From Chersky-299 sp963749535 (lineage in GTDB: Bacteria; Actinomycetota; Thermoleophilia; RBG-16-64-13): a DNA stretch of 64,000 bases. The stretch is from positions 176,892 through 240,891 of the forward strand of contig CAVVNF010000014.1 in NCBI GenBank assembly GCA_963749535.1, given 5' to 3'. The translations under genes and the position numbers were made by a program. Shown here piece after piece: positions 1 through 14,923 of the stretch. The notes under the pieces are model-generated. The model had not been told where the DNA came from. It ran no database searches and saw only the letters and a program-made list of their open reading frames with translations. The first letter of the stretch is position 1. Each line of letters opens with the position of its first letter.

Positions 1-3000
1 TGGTGCGCTCGCCCGGTGCGTACGTCATGGCCGCGAAGGATCCCACGAAGCAGGTACTTATCGCCAACCTCATGCCGGCGCGTGGCTCCTGGCTGGAGTT
101 CGAGATCGACAAGCGCGGTGGGGTGAGCGTACGCATCGACCGAAAGCGGAAGCTTCCTGCCACGGTATTCCTGCGCGCTCTGGCCGGCATCGACTCGAAG
201 AAGACCAAAGACGACCCGGAACTTCTCTCCAAAGGGTCCGATGAAGAGATCCTGGCTCTGTTCGACAACAACCCCTTCATCCGCTCGACGCTGGAGAAAG
301 ACTCCGTGCGCACGGTGGAGGAGGCGCTGGTCGAATTGTTCAAGAAGCAGCGCCCCGGCGAGCCGCCCACGTTGGAAGCCAGCCGTAACCTGCTCTGGAA
401 CATCTGCTTCGACCCCAAGCGGTACGACCTCACTCGGGTAGGCCGGCACAAGCTGAACGCGCGGCTTGGCCTGAACACCGATCTCGAAGTGCGCACGCTC
501 ACAAAAGCGGACATCATCGCCCTGGTGCGGGAACTCGTGAACGTCCCGCTGGCCATCGACCACGAGCATCTGCTGGAGGAGGCGCGCGACCTCGCCGAGG
601 TGGCTCCGAGCCTGCCCTGGGATGAAGTGGCCAACCGGCTCGACGAGTACGAGCACTTCGGCAACCGCCGCCTGCGTATGGTGGGCGAGCTGGTGCAAGA
701 GGCCTTCCGGGTGGGTCTCTACCGGATGGAGCGCGTGGTCCGCGAACGGATGACCACCGAGGACGTGGACACCATCACGCCCCAATCCATCATCAACATC
801 CGTCCGGTGGTAGCCGCGCTCAAGGAATTCTTCGGGAGCTCGCAGCTCTCGCAGTTCATGGACCAGACCAACTCTTTGGCGGGGCTGACGCACAGGCGTC
901 GTCTCTCCGCTCTGGGCGCCGGCGGCCTCACCCGCGAGCGTGCCCCTATCGAGGTGCGCGACGTTCACCCGACTCACTATGGCCGGATGTGCCCCATCGA
1001 GACCCCTGAGGGTCCGAACATCGGCCTCATCGGCTCACTCTCGAGCTACGCCACTGTCAATGAATTCGGCTTTATCCAGACTCCCTATCGCAGAGTGGAA
1101 AAAGGCAAGGTCACCGATCACATCGAGTGGTTGACCGCATACGAAGAAGAGAAGTTCACCATCGCTCAGGCTAACGCCCCGTTCGATCCCAAGACCAAGA
1201 TGTTCATCGAGGACACGGTCTTGGCTCGCGCGCCGGGTGGGGAATATGTGAGCGCTCTGCGCGATGACGTGCACTATATGGACGTGTCTCCGCAGCAGAT
1301 CGTCTCGGTGGCTACTGCGTTGGTCCCGTTCTTGGAGCACAACGACGCCAACAGAGCCCTGATGGGCTCTAACATGCAACGTCAGGCTGTGCCGCTCCTG
1401 CAATCCGAGGCTCCGCTCATCGGCACGGGCATGGAGTACCGCTCTGCGGTCGACACCGGCGACGTGTTGCTGGCCAGGCGGCCCGGAAAGGTGAAGGGCG
1501 TCTCCGCCGAGCGCATCCTCATCGAGACAGATGACGGGTCACTCGACAGCTACGAGCTGCTCAAGTTCGAGCGCTCCAACCAGGGCACGCTCATCCACCA
1601 GAAGCCGGTCGTAGACGTGGGCCAAGAAGTCGTCGCCGGCGCGGTGCTGGCGGACGGGGCCTCAACCTGCGACGGCGAGCTTGCCCTCGGCCGTAATCTG
1701 CTCGTGGCTTTCATGAGCTGGGAGGGCTACAACTTCGAAGACTCGATAGTTATCTCCGAGCGACTGGTCAAAGACGACGTGCTCACGTCGGTACACATCG
1801 AAGAGTACGAAGTCGAGGCTCGGTCCACCAAGCTGGGCGACGAGGAGATCACTCGCGATATCCCCAACCGCTCTGAAGAGTCTCTGGCGGACCTGGACGA
1901 ATACGGCATCGTGCGAATCGGGGCCGAGGTGGCTTCCGGCGATCTGCTGGTAGGTAAGATCACGCCGAAGGGCGAGACCGAGCTCACGGCGGAAGAGAAA
2001 CTCATCCGGGCCATCTTCAAAGAGAAGGCTCGTGAAGTTCGAGACACGTCGCTGAAAGTGCCGCACGGCGAGAAGGGCGTCGTGATCGACGTCAAAGAAT
2101 TCTCCCGGGATGCGGGCGACGACCTTTCGCCGGGTGTGAATCGCCTGGTGCGCGTCTACGTGGCCAAGAAGCGGCGGATCGCCGAGGGCGACAAGCTGGC
2201 CGGCCGTCACGGTAACAAAGGCGTCATCTCGAAGATCGTGCCCGAAGAGGACATGCCCTTCATGGAAGACGGCAACCCTGTGGATATCATCTTGAACCCG
2301 CTGGGTGTTCCCTCTCGGATGAACATCGGCCAGGTCATGGAGACACATCTGGGCTGGGCCGCGCACCATGGGTTCTACCAGCTCAAGCGCAACAAGAAGA
2401 GCATGCAGGGCGACGTTCCGCTCGAGCTGGGCGATCTGCCGCCCGACGAGCAGCTGAAGCTGGTGCGCAAGTACTACGACATAGTGGACGAGACCAGCGC
2501 CGTCGGCCCGACGCCCATCGCCACCGCTGTGTTCGACGGCGCCACGCAGGTGGAAGTCGATGAGGCTCTCATGGGTTGGGCGCTGGCGCACCCCGTCACC
2601 GCCGATAATCCGCTGGCGGTGCAGATGCCGGTCAGCCTCGACAACGACGCCGGCACCAGGGTCGCCGGAAAGGTCAAGCTATTCAACGGCCGCACCGGTG
2701 AGCCCTACGATCAGAACATCACCGTGGGCTACATGTACATGCTGAAGCTCCACCACTTGGTGGACGACAAGATCCACGCCCGTTCCACGGGCCCCTACTC
2801 CCTCGTGACGCAGCAGCCGCTGGGTGGCAAGGCTCAGTTCGGCGGCCAGAGGTTCGGGGAGATGGAGGTCTGGGCGCTCGAGGCGTATGGGGCTGCCTAT
2901 ACGCTTCAGGAGATGCTCACGATCAAATCTGACGACACCCAGGGGAGGGTCAAGGCCTACGAAGCTATCGTAAAAGGCGAGAATATCGCCCGGCCTGGTG

Positions 3001-3374
3001 TCCCTGAGTCCTTCAAGGTCTTGCTGAAAGAGATGCAGTCTCTTGCCCTCGACATCCAGGTGATGAGCGAGGAGGGCGGTGCGCTCGAGGTAGCGGAGGA
3101 AGAGGACGATCTCCTCCGAGCGGCGGAAGAGCTGGGCATCGACCTCACAGCGCGCTTCCGAGCGGAAGAGCGGGCCGCGGAGGCACAGGCCTCACTGGTG
3201 AGCACTCACCTCGGCTCAGAACTCGATGAAGAACGAGACGACGAGGAAGAATCCACCAGCGAGTTCGAGGCTGCGCCGGAGATCGGGACCCACGAGATCG
3301 ACCTCGGCGGGATCGGGTTGGACGTGGATGTGGACGCCGAGCTGTCCTCTCACTTCGCCGACGACGCGGAATAG
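1..3374 (+). CDS. rpoB: RNA polymerase beta subunit, 5' truncated by window edge
   Basis: This is the beta subunit of the core RNA polymerase, which forms half of the active-site cleft. The reading frame is already open at base 3, and the first residues (RSPGAYV) correspond to roughly residue 140 of full-length beta, so the N-terminus lies outside the window. The rifampicin-pocket region (SSQLSQFMDQTN, THRRRLSALG; about nt 835-920) has the residues usual in sensitive enzymes. The catalytic-side motif GRHGNKGVISK lies near nt 2200 and the C-terminal GGQRFGEMEVWALEAYGA near nt 2840. The last 90 or so residues form a very acidic tail. No indel is apparent in the gene. rpoC follows after 9 nt. 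Identification is certain. Confidence 0.98.
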   Translation, partial: VRSPGAYVMAAKDPTKQVLIANLMPARGSWLEFEIDKRGGVSVRIDRKRKLPATVFLRALAGIDSKKTKDDPELLSKGSDEEILALFDNNPFIRSTLEKDSVRTVEEALVELFKKQRPGEPPTLEASRNLLWNICFDPKRYDLTRVGRHKLNARLGLNTDLEVRTLTKADIIALVRELVNVPLAIDHEHLLEEARDLAEVAPSLPWDEVANRLDEYEHFGNRRLRMVGELVQEAFRVGLYRMERVVRERMTTEDVDTITPQSIINIRPVVAALKEFFGSSQLSQFMDQTNSLAGLTHRRRLSALGAGGLTRERAPIEVRDVHPTHYGRMCPIETPEGPNIGLIGSLSSYATVNEFGFIQTPYRRVEKGKVTDHIEWLTAYEEEKFTIAQANAPFDPKTKMFIEDTVLARAPGGEYVSALRDDVHYMDVSPQQIVSVATALVPFLEHNDANRALMGSNMQRQAVPLLQSEAPLIGTGMEYRSAVDTGDVLLARRPGKVKGVSAERILIETDDGSLDSYELLKFERSNQGTLIHQKPVVDVGQEVVAGAVLADGASTCDGELALGRNLLVAFMSWEGYNFEDSIVISERLVKDDVLTSVHIEEYEVEARSTKLGDEEITRDIPNRSEESLADLDEYGIVRIGAEVASGDLLVGKITPKGETELTAEEKLIRAIFKEKAREVRDTSLKVPHGEKGVVIDVKEFSRDAGDDLSPGVNRLVRVYVAKKRRIAEGDKLAGRHGNKGVISKIVPEEDMPFMEDGNPVDIILNPLGVPSRMNIGQVMETHLGWAAHHGFYQLKRNKKSMQGDVPLELGDLPPDEQLKLVRKYYDIVDETSAVGPTPIATAVFDGATQVEVDEALMGWALAHPVTADNPLAVQMPVSLDNDAGTRVAGKVKLFNGRTGEPYDQNITVGYMYMLKLHHLVDDKIHARSTGPYSLVTQQPLGGKAQFGGQRFGEMEVWALEAYGAAYTLQEMLTIKSDDTQGRVKAYEAIVKGENIARPGVPESFKVLLKEMQSLALDIQVMSEEGGALEVAEEEDDLLRAAEELGIDLTARFRAEERAAEAQASLVSTHLGSELDEERDDEEESTSEFEAAPEIGTHEIDLGGIGLDVDVDAELSSHFADDAE

Positions 3375-3383
3375 GAGTCTTCC

Positions 3384-7707
<4,324 letters not shown>

Positions 7708-7728
7708 CTTAAGCCGAGAGGAGGCTTC

Positions 7729-7757
7729 TTGCAGGCCGGCTAAGGCTTTGTTATACT
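7729..7757 (+). promoter_or_regulatory. Promoter of the rpsL-rpsG-fusA-tuf operon
   Basis: A TTGCAG -35 box (7729-7734) and a TATACT -10 box (7752-7757) are separated by exactly 17 bp. They lie about 100 bp upstream of the rpsL start and just after the rpoC stop, the usual place for the str promoter. The leader between the -10 box and rpsL is GC-rich and holds no other gene. Confidence 0.7.
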
Positions 7758-7855
7758 TCGCGGTCGCTGCGCCGCCGGGCGCGTCGCTTCCGGCAGCGTG
7801 CGCAGCGACCGATCAGCATTGGATGAGCATTGGCGAGAAGCAGACAGGAGATTCT

Positions 7856-8227
7856 GTGCCGACGATCAATCAGCTGATCCGGAAGGGCCGGGAGGATCAG
7901 TCCAAACGGACCAAGACTCCTGCCCTCAAGGGCGCGCCCCAGAAGCGGGGCGTGTGCACGCGCGTGTACACCACGACTCCCAAGAAGCCTAACTCGGCCC
8001 TGCGGAAAGTGGCGCGTGTGCGGCTGACCAACGGGATGGAGGTCACGGCCTACATCCCGGGCATCGGGCACAACCTCCAGGAGCACTCGGTGGTCCTGAT
8101 CAGGGGTGGCCGGGTGAAAGACCTGCCGGGCGTGCGGTACAAGATCATCCGTGCGGCGCTTGACGCAGCCGGAGTGGCCAACCGCAAGCAGGGCCGCTCC
8201 AAATACGGCGTCAAGATGAGCAGCTAG
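7856..8227 (+). CDS. rpsL: 30S ribosomal protein S12
   Basis: S12 sits at the decoding centre of the small subunit. The protein is 123 aa and intact. The start is GTG (PTINQLIRKGRE) preceded by CAGGAG. The conserved loops TTPKKPNSALRKV and RGGRVKDLPGVRY are present with the lysines that are wild type for streptomycin sensitivity. It is the first gene of the str operon; rpsG follows after 22 nt. Confidence 0.98.
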   Translation: MPTINQLIRKGREDQSKRTKTPALKGAPQKRGVCTRVYTTTPKKPNSALRKVARVRLTNGMEVTAYIPGIGHNLQEHSVVLIRGGRVKDLPGVRYKIIRAALDAAGVANRKQGRSKYGVKMSS

Positions 8228-8249
8228 GAACAGGAAGGCGTAGAGAGCG

Positions 8250-8720
8250 ATGGCGAGAAGAGCAAAAGCCGCCAAGCGGGACATCCAGCCCGACCCCGTT
8301 TACCGGAGCCGCCTGGTCACGCAGATGGTCAACCGCATGATGCTCGACGGCAAGAAATCCACTGCCGAGGGCATCATGTATGATGCGATGACCATCCTGC
8401 GCGAGCGCACGGGCAACGATCCCGCGGGCGTGCTGAAAGAAGCCGTGGAGAACGTGCGACCGGCCCTCGAAGTGAGGTCCCGGCGAGTCGGCGGCGCCAA
8501 CTATCAGGTGCCGATCGAAGTGCCCACCCGGCGGTCGTACACGCTGGCCGTGCGCTGGATCATCACCCACAGCCGGGCCCGTCGCGAGCACAGCATGGCC
8601 GAACGTCTGGCCAACGAGCTGCTGGACGGCTACAACCGCACCGGCATCACGATGAAGAAGAAAGAAGACCTCCTGCGGATGGCCGAGGCCAACAGGGCGT
8701 TCGCTCACTACCGCTGGTAG
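8250..8720 (+). CDS. rpsG: 30S ribosomal protein S7
   Basis: S7 is the primary 16S-binding protein of the 30S head. The protein is 156 aa, the usual length, starting MARRAKAAKRDIQPDP with the conserved VNRMMLDGKKSTAE segment and the ending EANRAFAHYRW. No indel is seen. It lies second in the str operon, with fusA starting 42 nt downstream. Confidence 0.98.
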   Translation: MARRAKAAKRDIQPDPVYRSRLVTQMVNRMMLDGKKSTAEGIMYDAMTILRERTGNDPAGVLKEAVENVRPALEVRSRRVGGANYQVPIEVPTRRSYTLAVRWIITHSRARREHSMAERLANELLDGYNRTGITMKKKEDLLRMAEANRAFAHYRW

Positions 8721-8762
8721 TCGGCACCGAAAGCAAGCGCGAAGAGAGACAAGGTTCAAGTT

Positions 8763-10905
8763 TTGGCACAGGCAACAGCACATAAGACCGAGAGTGGGGC
8801 AGCCCAGCGGCATCCGCTGACGATGGTCCGCAACATCGGCATCATGGCTCACATCGATGCCGGTAAGACCACCGCCACCGAGCGGATCCTCTACTACACG
8901 GGCCGCACCTACAAGATCGGCGAAGTGCACGACGGCGCCGCCGTGATGGACTGGATGGCCCAGGAGCAGGAGCGGGGCATCACCATCACGTCGGCGGCTA
9001 CGACATGCGAATGGCGCGATCATCGCATCAACATAATAGACACACCCGGGCACGTGGACTTCACTATGGAGGTCGAACGTTCGCTGCGGGTGCTCGACGG
9101 GGCCATCGCGCTGTTCTGCTCCGTGGGCGGGTGTCGAGCCCCAGTCCGAGACCGTATGGCGGCAGGCGGACAAGTACCACGTCCCCCGCATCGCGTTCGT
9201 CAACAAGATGGATCGCGTCGGCGCCGACTTCATGCAGGCCGTGCAGATGATGATCGACAGGCTGCATGCGCGTCCCTTGGTGCTCCAACTGCCGCTGGGC
9301 CGCGAGGACGAGTTCCAGGGCGTCGATCGACCTGGTGCGTATGGTCGCTTACGTCTACGCCGACGACATGGGCGTGGAGTGGGAAGAGACGCCCATCCCC
9401 GCAGCACATGCTGGCGAGGGCTCAGGCCGAGCGCAGCGCACATGATCGAGATGCTGGCCGAGCGGGACGACCATCTGATGATGGACTACCTGGAGGGCGA
9501 GGAGATCGCTGAGGATCGCCTCAAGGCCGCCATCCGCCGGGCCACGCTCGACATGGCCCTCATTCCCGGTGCTGTGCGGCTCTGCGTTCAAGAACAAGGG
9601 CGTCCAGATGCTGCTGGACGCGGTGGTCGACTATCTGCCCTCACCGCTCGACGTGCCTGCCGGTCCATGGAGTGAACGCCGCGAACTGGCCACGAAGAGA
9701 TCCGCCAGGCCGACGACGACAACGAGCCGTTCTAGCGCACTCGCGTTCAAGATCATGTCCGATCCGTTCGTGGGCAAGCTCACGTATTTCCGGGTGTATT
9801 CCGGCACTCTCAGGTCCGGCTCGTACGTCTACAACTCGAGCAAGGGCAAAAAGGAGCGGGTGGGCCGGATCCTGCAGATGCACGCCAACCACCGGCGAGG
9901 ACATCACCCAAGTCTGTTCCGGCGACATAGCCGCGGCGGTAGGTCTGAAAGGGACCACCACCGGCGACACGCTTTGCGACCAGAGCGATCCCATCATCCT
10001 GGAATCGATCGAATTCCCGGAGCCGGTCATCTGGGTGGCTATCGAACCTAAGACGAAGGCCGATCAGGACCGCCTGTCCGACAGTCTTATGAAGCTTCCG
10101 ACGAGGACCCCACGTTCCGGGTGCGTACGGACGAGGAGACGGGGCAGACCATCATCGCCGGTATGGGTGAGCTGCACCTGGAGATCATCGTCGACCGGCT
10201 TCTTCGCGAATTCAAAGTCGACGCCAACGTGGGCCGGCCACAGGTGGCGTACCGCGAGGGCATCAAGCGCGCGGTGCCCAAAGTCGAGGGCCGTTTCGTC
10301 CGCCAGACAGGCGGCCGTGGCCAGTATGGGCACGTGGTCATCAAGATGGAGCCCAACGAATACGGCGCGGGTTTCACATTCGAGAACAAGATCGTGGGGG
10401 GAGCAGTTCCCAAAGAGTATGTCCCCGCCATCCAGGCTGGACTGGTCGACGCCATGGAGACCGGGGTGCTGGCGGGCTTCCCCATGGAAGACATCAAGAT
10501 CGAGCTGATCGACGGGTCGTACCACGAGGTCGACTCCTCCGAGATGGCGTTCAAGATCGCTGGCTCCATGGCTTTCCGGGACGCGGCCAAGAAGGCGCAC
10601 CCGGTATTGCTCGAGCCGGTCGAAGACGTGGAAGTGGTGGTGCCCGAGGAGTACATGGGTGAAGTGATGGGCGACCTCAACTCGCGCCGCGGCCACATCA
10701 TGGGCATGGAGCCGCGGGCTGGGGCCCAGGTCGATCCGGGCGACGGTCCCCCTGGCCGAGATGTTCGGGTACGCTACTGACGTCCGCTCGATGACGCAGG
10801 GGCGGGCCACGTACAGTATGCAGTTCAGTCACTATGCTGAGGTCCCGCCCGCGATCGCGGAAGAGATAATCGCCCAGCAGGGCGGCAGAAGCTTCAAAGA
10901 CTAGG
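8763..10905 (+). CDS. fusA: Elongation factor G (frame broken by consensus indels)
   Basis: EF-G is the translocase GTPase. Visible motifs are the P-loop AHIDAGKTTATERI, the switch segment QEQERGITITSAA, DTPGHVDF and NKMD, and in the C-terminal half GMGELHLEIIVDRL and the domain IV segment QTGGRGQYGHVVIK. The raw frame breaks about a dozen times. Doubled bases give GGG/T, GTC/G, GCA/G, GCA/C, CCC/G, GCC/G (twice), TTC/T, CGG/C and, near the end, GTC/G; one Leu codon near 10097 has lost its third base. One more extra base near 10850 is less clearly placed. Repair gives about 710 aa, normal for the family. The start is taken as TTG 8763, which is weakly supported; a Met lies closer to VRNIGIM. 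Confidence 0.95.
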
Positions 10906-10990
10906 GAAACAGAAGACCACAATCAAGGGAAAACCGGTCGCCTGGCTGCGGCGGCCGCCTGAGTGACTCAGGGTAGAAAGGGAGGAATCA

Positions 10991-12199
10991 ATGGCGAAGA
11001 AGAAGTTTGCGCGGACCAAGCCGCACGTCAACGTGGGCACCATTGGCCACGTGGACCACGGCAAGACGACTCTGACCGCGGCAATCACCCTCTGCCTGTC
11101 CAAAAGCAACCCGAATATCGAGTTCCGGAGCTTCGACTCCATCGATAACGCTCCCGAGGAGCGCGAGCGCGGTATCACCATCGCCACGGCTCACGTGGAG
11201 TACGAGACAGAGAAACGGCACTACGCTCACGTCGACTGCCCGGGGCACGCCGACTACATCAAGAACATGATCACCGGTGCCGCCCAGATGGACGGAGCGA
11301 TCCTGGTCGTTTCGGCCGCCGACGGCCCGATGCCGCAGACCCGTGAGCACATCCTGCTCGCCCGTCAGGTGGGCGTCCCTTACATCTTCGTCTACATGAA
11401 CAAGGCCGACATGGTCGACGACCCCGAGCTTCTCGAGCTGGTGGAGATGGAAGTCCGCGAGCTGCTCACCGAGTACGAATTCCCGGGCGACGACATCCCG
11501 GTCATCATCGGCTCGGCCCTCAAGGCTCTCGAATGCGGCTGTGGCAAGGGCGAGTGCGAATCGTGCAAGTCGATCACCGAGCTGATGGACGCTCTCGACA
11601 CCTACATCCCCGAGCCCAGTCCGCGACATCGACAAGCCGTTCCTGATGCCGATCGAAGACGTGTTCACGCATCCAGGGCCGCGGCACCGTGGTTACCGGT
11701 CGAGTAGAACGCGGGATCGTCAAGGTGGGCGACGAGGTCGAGATGGTCGGCCTCAACCCGCAGAGCATCAAGACCGTCGCCACCGGCGTCGAGATGTTCC
11801 GCAAGCTGCTGGACGAAGGGCGCGCCGGCGACAACATCGGTGTGCTTCTACGCGGCATCAAGCGGGAACAAGTCGAGCGCGGCATGGTTCTCGCCAAGCC
11901 GGGCAGCATCACCCCGCACACCGACTTCCGGGCCGAGGTCTACGTCCTGTCTCAGCGAAGAGGGTGGACGGCACACCCCGTTCTTCAACGGCTACCGCCC
12001 GCAGTTCTACTTCCGCACCACCGACGTGACCGGCGACGTGACTCTGGAAGAGGGCGTCGAGATGGTCATGCCGGGCGACCGCGCGAACATCGATGTGAAG
12101 CTCATCACCCCCATCGCCATGGAGGAAGGCCTCCGCTTCGCTATTCGCGAAGGTGGCCGTACGGTTGGCGCCGGCGTCGTGACGAAGATCAACAAGTAG
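10991..12199 (+). CDS. tuf: Elongation factor Tu (frame broken by consensus indels)
   Basis: EF-Tu delivers aminoacyl-tRNA to the ribosome. It has the P-loop GHVDHGKTTL, the switch segment RGITIATAHVEYE, DCPGHADY and the NKAD G4 motif. The ATG is preceded by GGGAGG. Three doubled third bases (CCC/A near 11620, ACG/C near 11670, TCT/C near 11952) break the frame; repair gives 401 aa, an exact multiple of three. Domain 1 carries a cysteine-rich insertion (CGCGKGECESCK, nt 11535-11570) where many EF-Tu proteins have an ordinary acidic loop. It closes the str operon and is 10 nt from rpsJ, so both may share transcripts. Confidence 0.97.
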
Positions 12200-12209
12200 G
12201 AGTCGGCTG

Positions 12210-12519
12210 GTGGCGCAACAGAAAATACGCATAAGGCTCAAGGCCTACGACCACGAGCTTGTGGACAAGAGCGCGCGGAGTATCGTCGAAACGGCTGAGC
12301 GCACCGGCGCCACCATTTCTGGTCCCGTCCCTCTTCCCACGGAGAAGAACGTCTACTGTGTGATCCGTAGCCCCTTCAAGGACAAGGACTCGCGGGAGCA
12401 TTTTGAGATCAGGACGCACAAGCGTCTGATCGACATCCATCAGCCCACGCCCTAAGACGGTGGATTCGCTGATGCGCATGGATCTGCCCGCGGGCGTGGA
12501 CATCGAGATCAAACTGTGA
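12210..12519 (+). CDS. rpsJ: 30S ribosomal protein S10
   Basis: S10 is a 30S head protein and, with NusB, an antitermination factor. The start is GTG (AQQKIRIRLKAYDHE). A doubled third base in a Pro codon (CCC/T near 12451) creates a false stop; repair restores KTVDSLMRMDLPAG and 102 aa, the standard length. Its stop overlaps the rplC start (ATGA). Confidence 0.97.
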
Positions 12520-13127
12520 TGAAGACTCTGCTAGGCACAAAGCTGGGGATGACCCAGTACTTCGAAGCCGACGGGACAGTGGTCCGGTGCACCGTGATCG
12601 AAGCTGGTCCTTGCCTCGTCACTCAGAAGAAGACCATGGAGAAGGACGGCTACGCCGCCACGCAGATCGCCTTCGGCGACTGCAAGGCGAAACGGCTGAA
12701 TAAGCCTCTTCTCGGCCATCTGAAGAAGGCGGGCATCTCTCCCAAGCGCCATCTCGTAGAGGTGCCGGGCGAGCACGACCTGGCCGTGGGCGACTCGGTC
12801 ACTGTCGAGACGTTCGAGGCCGGCGACAAGGTCAAGGTCACGGGTGTGAGCAAGGGTAAAGGTTTCCAGGGCGTGATCAAACGCCACGGCTTCGCCGGCG
12901 GCCCTGGGTACCACGGCGCTCACTTCCATCGTGCCCCTGGTTCCATCGGGGCTTCCGCGGATCCCGCGCGGGTGTACCCCGGGACCCGCTTGCCTGGACA
13001 GATGGGTAATGTACGAGTCACCCAGACGGGTCTTACCGTGGTCGCCACCGACCCCGAGAAGAACCTGGTGTTGGTAAAAGGCGCGGTCCCAGGGAGCAGA
13101 GGTTCCCTGGTCGTGATCAAAGGTTAG
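12519..13127 (+). CDS. rplC: 50S ribosomal protein L3
   Basis: L3 is an early assembly protein near the peptidyl transferase centre. The protein is 202 aa and intact. Hallmarks are MKTLLGTKLGMTQYF, GKGFQGVIKRHGFAGG and the W-loop region ending LVVIKG. The start is ATG 12519, overlapping the rpsJ stop; a GTG three bases upstream is possible. It is second in the S10 cluster. Confidence 0.97.
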   Translation: MKTLLGTKLGMTQYFEADGTVVRCTVIEAGPCLVTQKKTMEKDGYAATQIAFGDCKAKRLNKPLLGHLKKAGISPKRHLVEVPGEHDLAVGDSVTVETFEAGDKVKVTGVSKGKGFQGVIKRHGFAGGPGYHGAHFHRAPGSIGASADPARVYPGTRLPGQMGNVRVTQTGLTVVATDPEKNLVLVKGAVPGSRGSLVVIKG

Positions 13128-13132
13128 GGCCT

Positions 13133-13771
13133 ATGCCATCTATTGACAGAATCGACGAAAACGGGGCCGTGGTCGGTCAACACGAACTGTCGGACTCCCT
13201 GGTGCAGGATACGATCAACATCGGCCTGTTGCACCAAGTTGTCACCGCGGAGTTGGCTGGGCACAGGCAAGGGACGGCTGCTGCCAAGAACAGGCACCAA
13301 GTGGCCGGCACCGGGGCGAAGCAGTTCCGGCAAAAAGGCACTGGTCGTGCCCGAGCCGGTTCGGCCAAAGTCCCCAATTGGATCGGCGGCGGCGTGGCTT
13401 TCCCGCCCCAGCCGAGGAGTTACGCGGTAAAGGTCAACAAGAAGGTCAAAGTCCAGGCGTTCCGCATGGCCCTCGCGGATCTCGTTGCGGGCGGCACCGT
13501 TCGCGTGTTGGCCGGCAGCAAATTCGAGGAGCCTTCCACGAAGAAGGCGGCCTCCATCCTGGCAAAGACCGGGCTCGACAATCCCACCCTGGTCCTGGTA
13601 GGGCCGGAGGAGATCGACGCGCTCAAGAGCTTCCGGAATCTGACAGGTACACGTGTGTTGCCGATCGGCGAGGCCGAAGTGCAGGACTACGTGTGGGCGA
13701 AGAGCCTTCTGTTCACCGACGCGGCCGTTTCCTTCTTAGAAGGGGGCGTCGCGGAAGGTGGTGATTCTTAA
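13133..13771 (+). CDS. rplD: 50S ribosomal protein L4
   Basis: L4 lines the exit tunnel. The protein is 212 aa and intact, with the loop RHQVAGTGAKQFRQKGTGRA typical of the family. Its TAA overlaps the next ATG by one base (TAATG), implying translational coupling with rplW. Confidence 0.97.
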   Translation: MPSIDRIDENGAVVGQHELSDSLVQDTINIGLLHQVVTAELAGHRQGTAAAKNRHQVAGTGAKQFRQKGTGRARAGSAKVPNWIGGGVAFPPQPRSYAVKVNKKVKVQAFRMALADLVAGGTVRVLAGSKFEEPSTKKAASILAKTGLDNPTLVLVGPEEIDALKSFRNLTGTRVLPIGEAEVQDYVWAKSLLFTDAAVSFLEGGVAEGGDS

Positions 13772-14055
13772 TGGATGCCAGGCAGATCATCGTCCGACCC
13801 ATAATCTCCGAGAAGAGCTACCGGGCTATCGACACCAACCGGTACTCGTTCGAGGTCAACCAGCACGCTACCAAGCCCCATATCCGGGCGGCCGTGGAGG
13901 AGATCTTCAAGGTCAAGGTCATAGGCGTGCAGACGATCAACGTGAAGTCGAAGCCCAAGCGCCGGGGTGCGCACGTCGGGGTCACACGGAAATGGAAGAA
14001 GGCCGTGGTAGAGCTCGCTCCCGGTAACCGGATCGAATTCTTCGGCGCAGCGTAG
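13771..14055 (+). CDS. rplW: 50S ribosomal protein L23
   Basis: L23 sits at the tunnel exit and docks SRP and trigger factor. The protein is 94 aa and intact, beginning MDARQIIVRPIISEKS, with the family KVKVIGVQTINVKSKPKRRG core. It overlaps rplD by one base. Confidence 0.97.
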   Translation: MDARQIIVRPIISEKSYRAIDTNRYSFEVNQHATKPHIRAAVEEIFKVKVIGVQTINVKSKPKRRGAHVGVTRKWKKAVVELAPGNRIEFFGAA

Positions 14056-14079
14056 TAGAAGGGAAGCGGTAAGAGAGAA

Positions 14080-14914
14080 ATGGCTATAAAGAGCTACAAG
14101 CCGACATCTCCTGGACGCAGGTTCGTCACTACGCCTGCCTTCGACGAGATCACGAAGACCGAGCCGGAGAAAGCGCTCACGGTCCCCGTCATGCGCAAGG
14201 GCGGTCGTAACAACAACGGCCGCATCACCACGCGTCATCAGGGCGGCGGTCACAAGCGCCTCTACAGGATCATCGACTTCAAGCGTGACAAGAGACGGCG
14301 TGCCGGGCAAGATCGCCTCTATCGAGTACGATCCCAACCGAAGCTGCCGCATCGCGCTGGTGGTCTATGCTGATGGCGACAAGCGCTACATCCTCGCGCC
14401 GAACCGCCTCAACGTGGGCGACACGGTCGAGGCTGGGCCGGACGCCGACATCAAAGTCGGATGTGCCCTCCCTCTTCGCAATATCCCCGTGGGCACCGTG
14501 GTGCACAACGTCGAGATGAACATCGGCCGCGGCGGCCAGATCGCGCGCTCGGCGGGCTGCTCCGCTCAGGTGATGGCAAAGGAAGGCGACTACGCCATTC
14601 TGCGCCTGCCCTCGGGTGAGATGCGCATGATCCACATCAAATGCCGGGCGAGCATCGGTGAGATCGGTAACGCCGAGCATGAGAACCTGACCACCGGCAA
14701 GGCCGGGCGCAGCCGCTGGAGAGGGATCCGTCCGGGTGTCCGTGGCACTACCATGAACCCGGTCGACCATCCGCACGGCGGGGGCGAAGGCGCCTCTCCT
14801 CCGGGGCGCAACCCGGTGACCCCTTGGGGTGTGCCCACCCTGGGCCACAAGACCCGTAAGGCCAAGAAGCCATCGAACAAGTACATCGTCAGACGAAGCG
14901 GAAAAGGGAGGTAA
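14080..14914 (+). CDS. rplB: 50S ribosomal protein L2 (one consensus indel)
   Basis: L2 is needed for subunit association and peptidyl transfer. The start is MAIKSYKPTSPGRRF. A doubled third base in a Lys codon (AAG/A near 14294) splits the frame; repair joins FKRDK to DGVPGKIASIEYDPNRS and gives 277 aa. The C-terminal motif NPVDHPHGGGEG with the key histidine is present near nt 14760. Confidence 0.97.
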
Positions 14915-14923
14915 CAGAGAACT

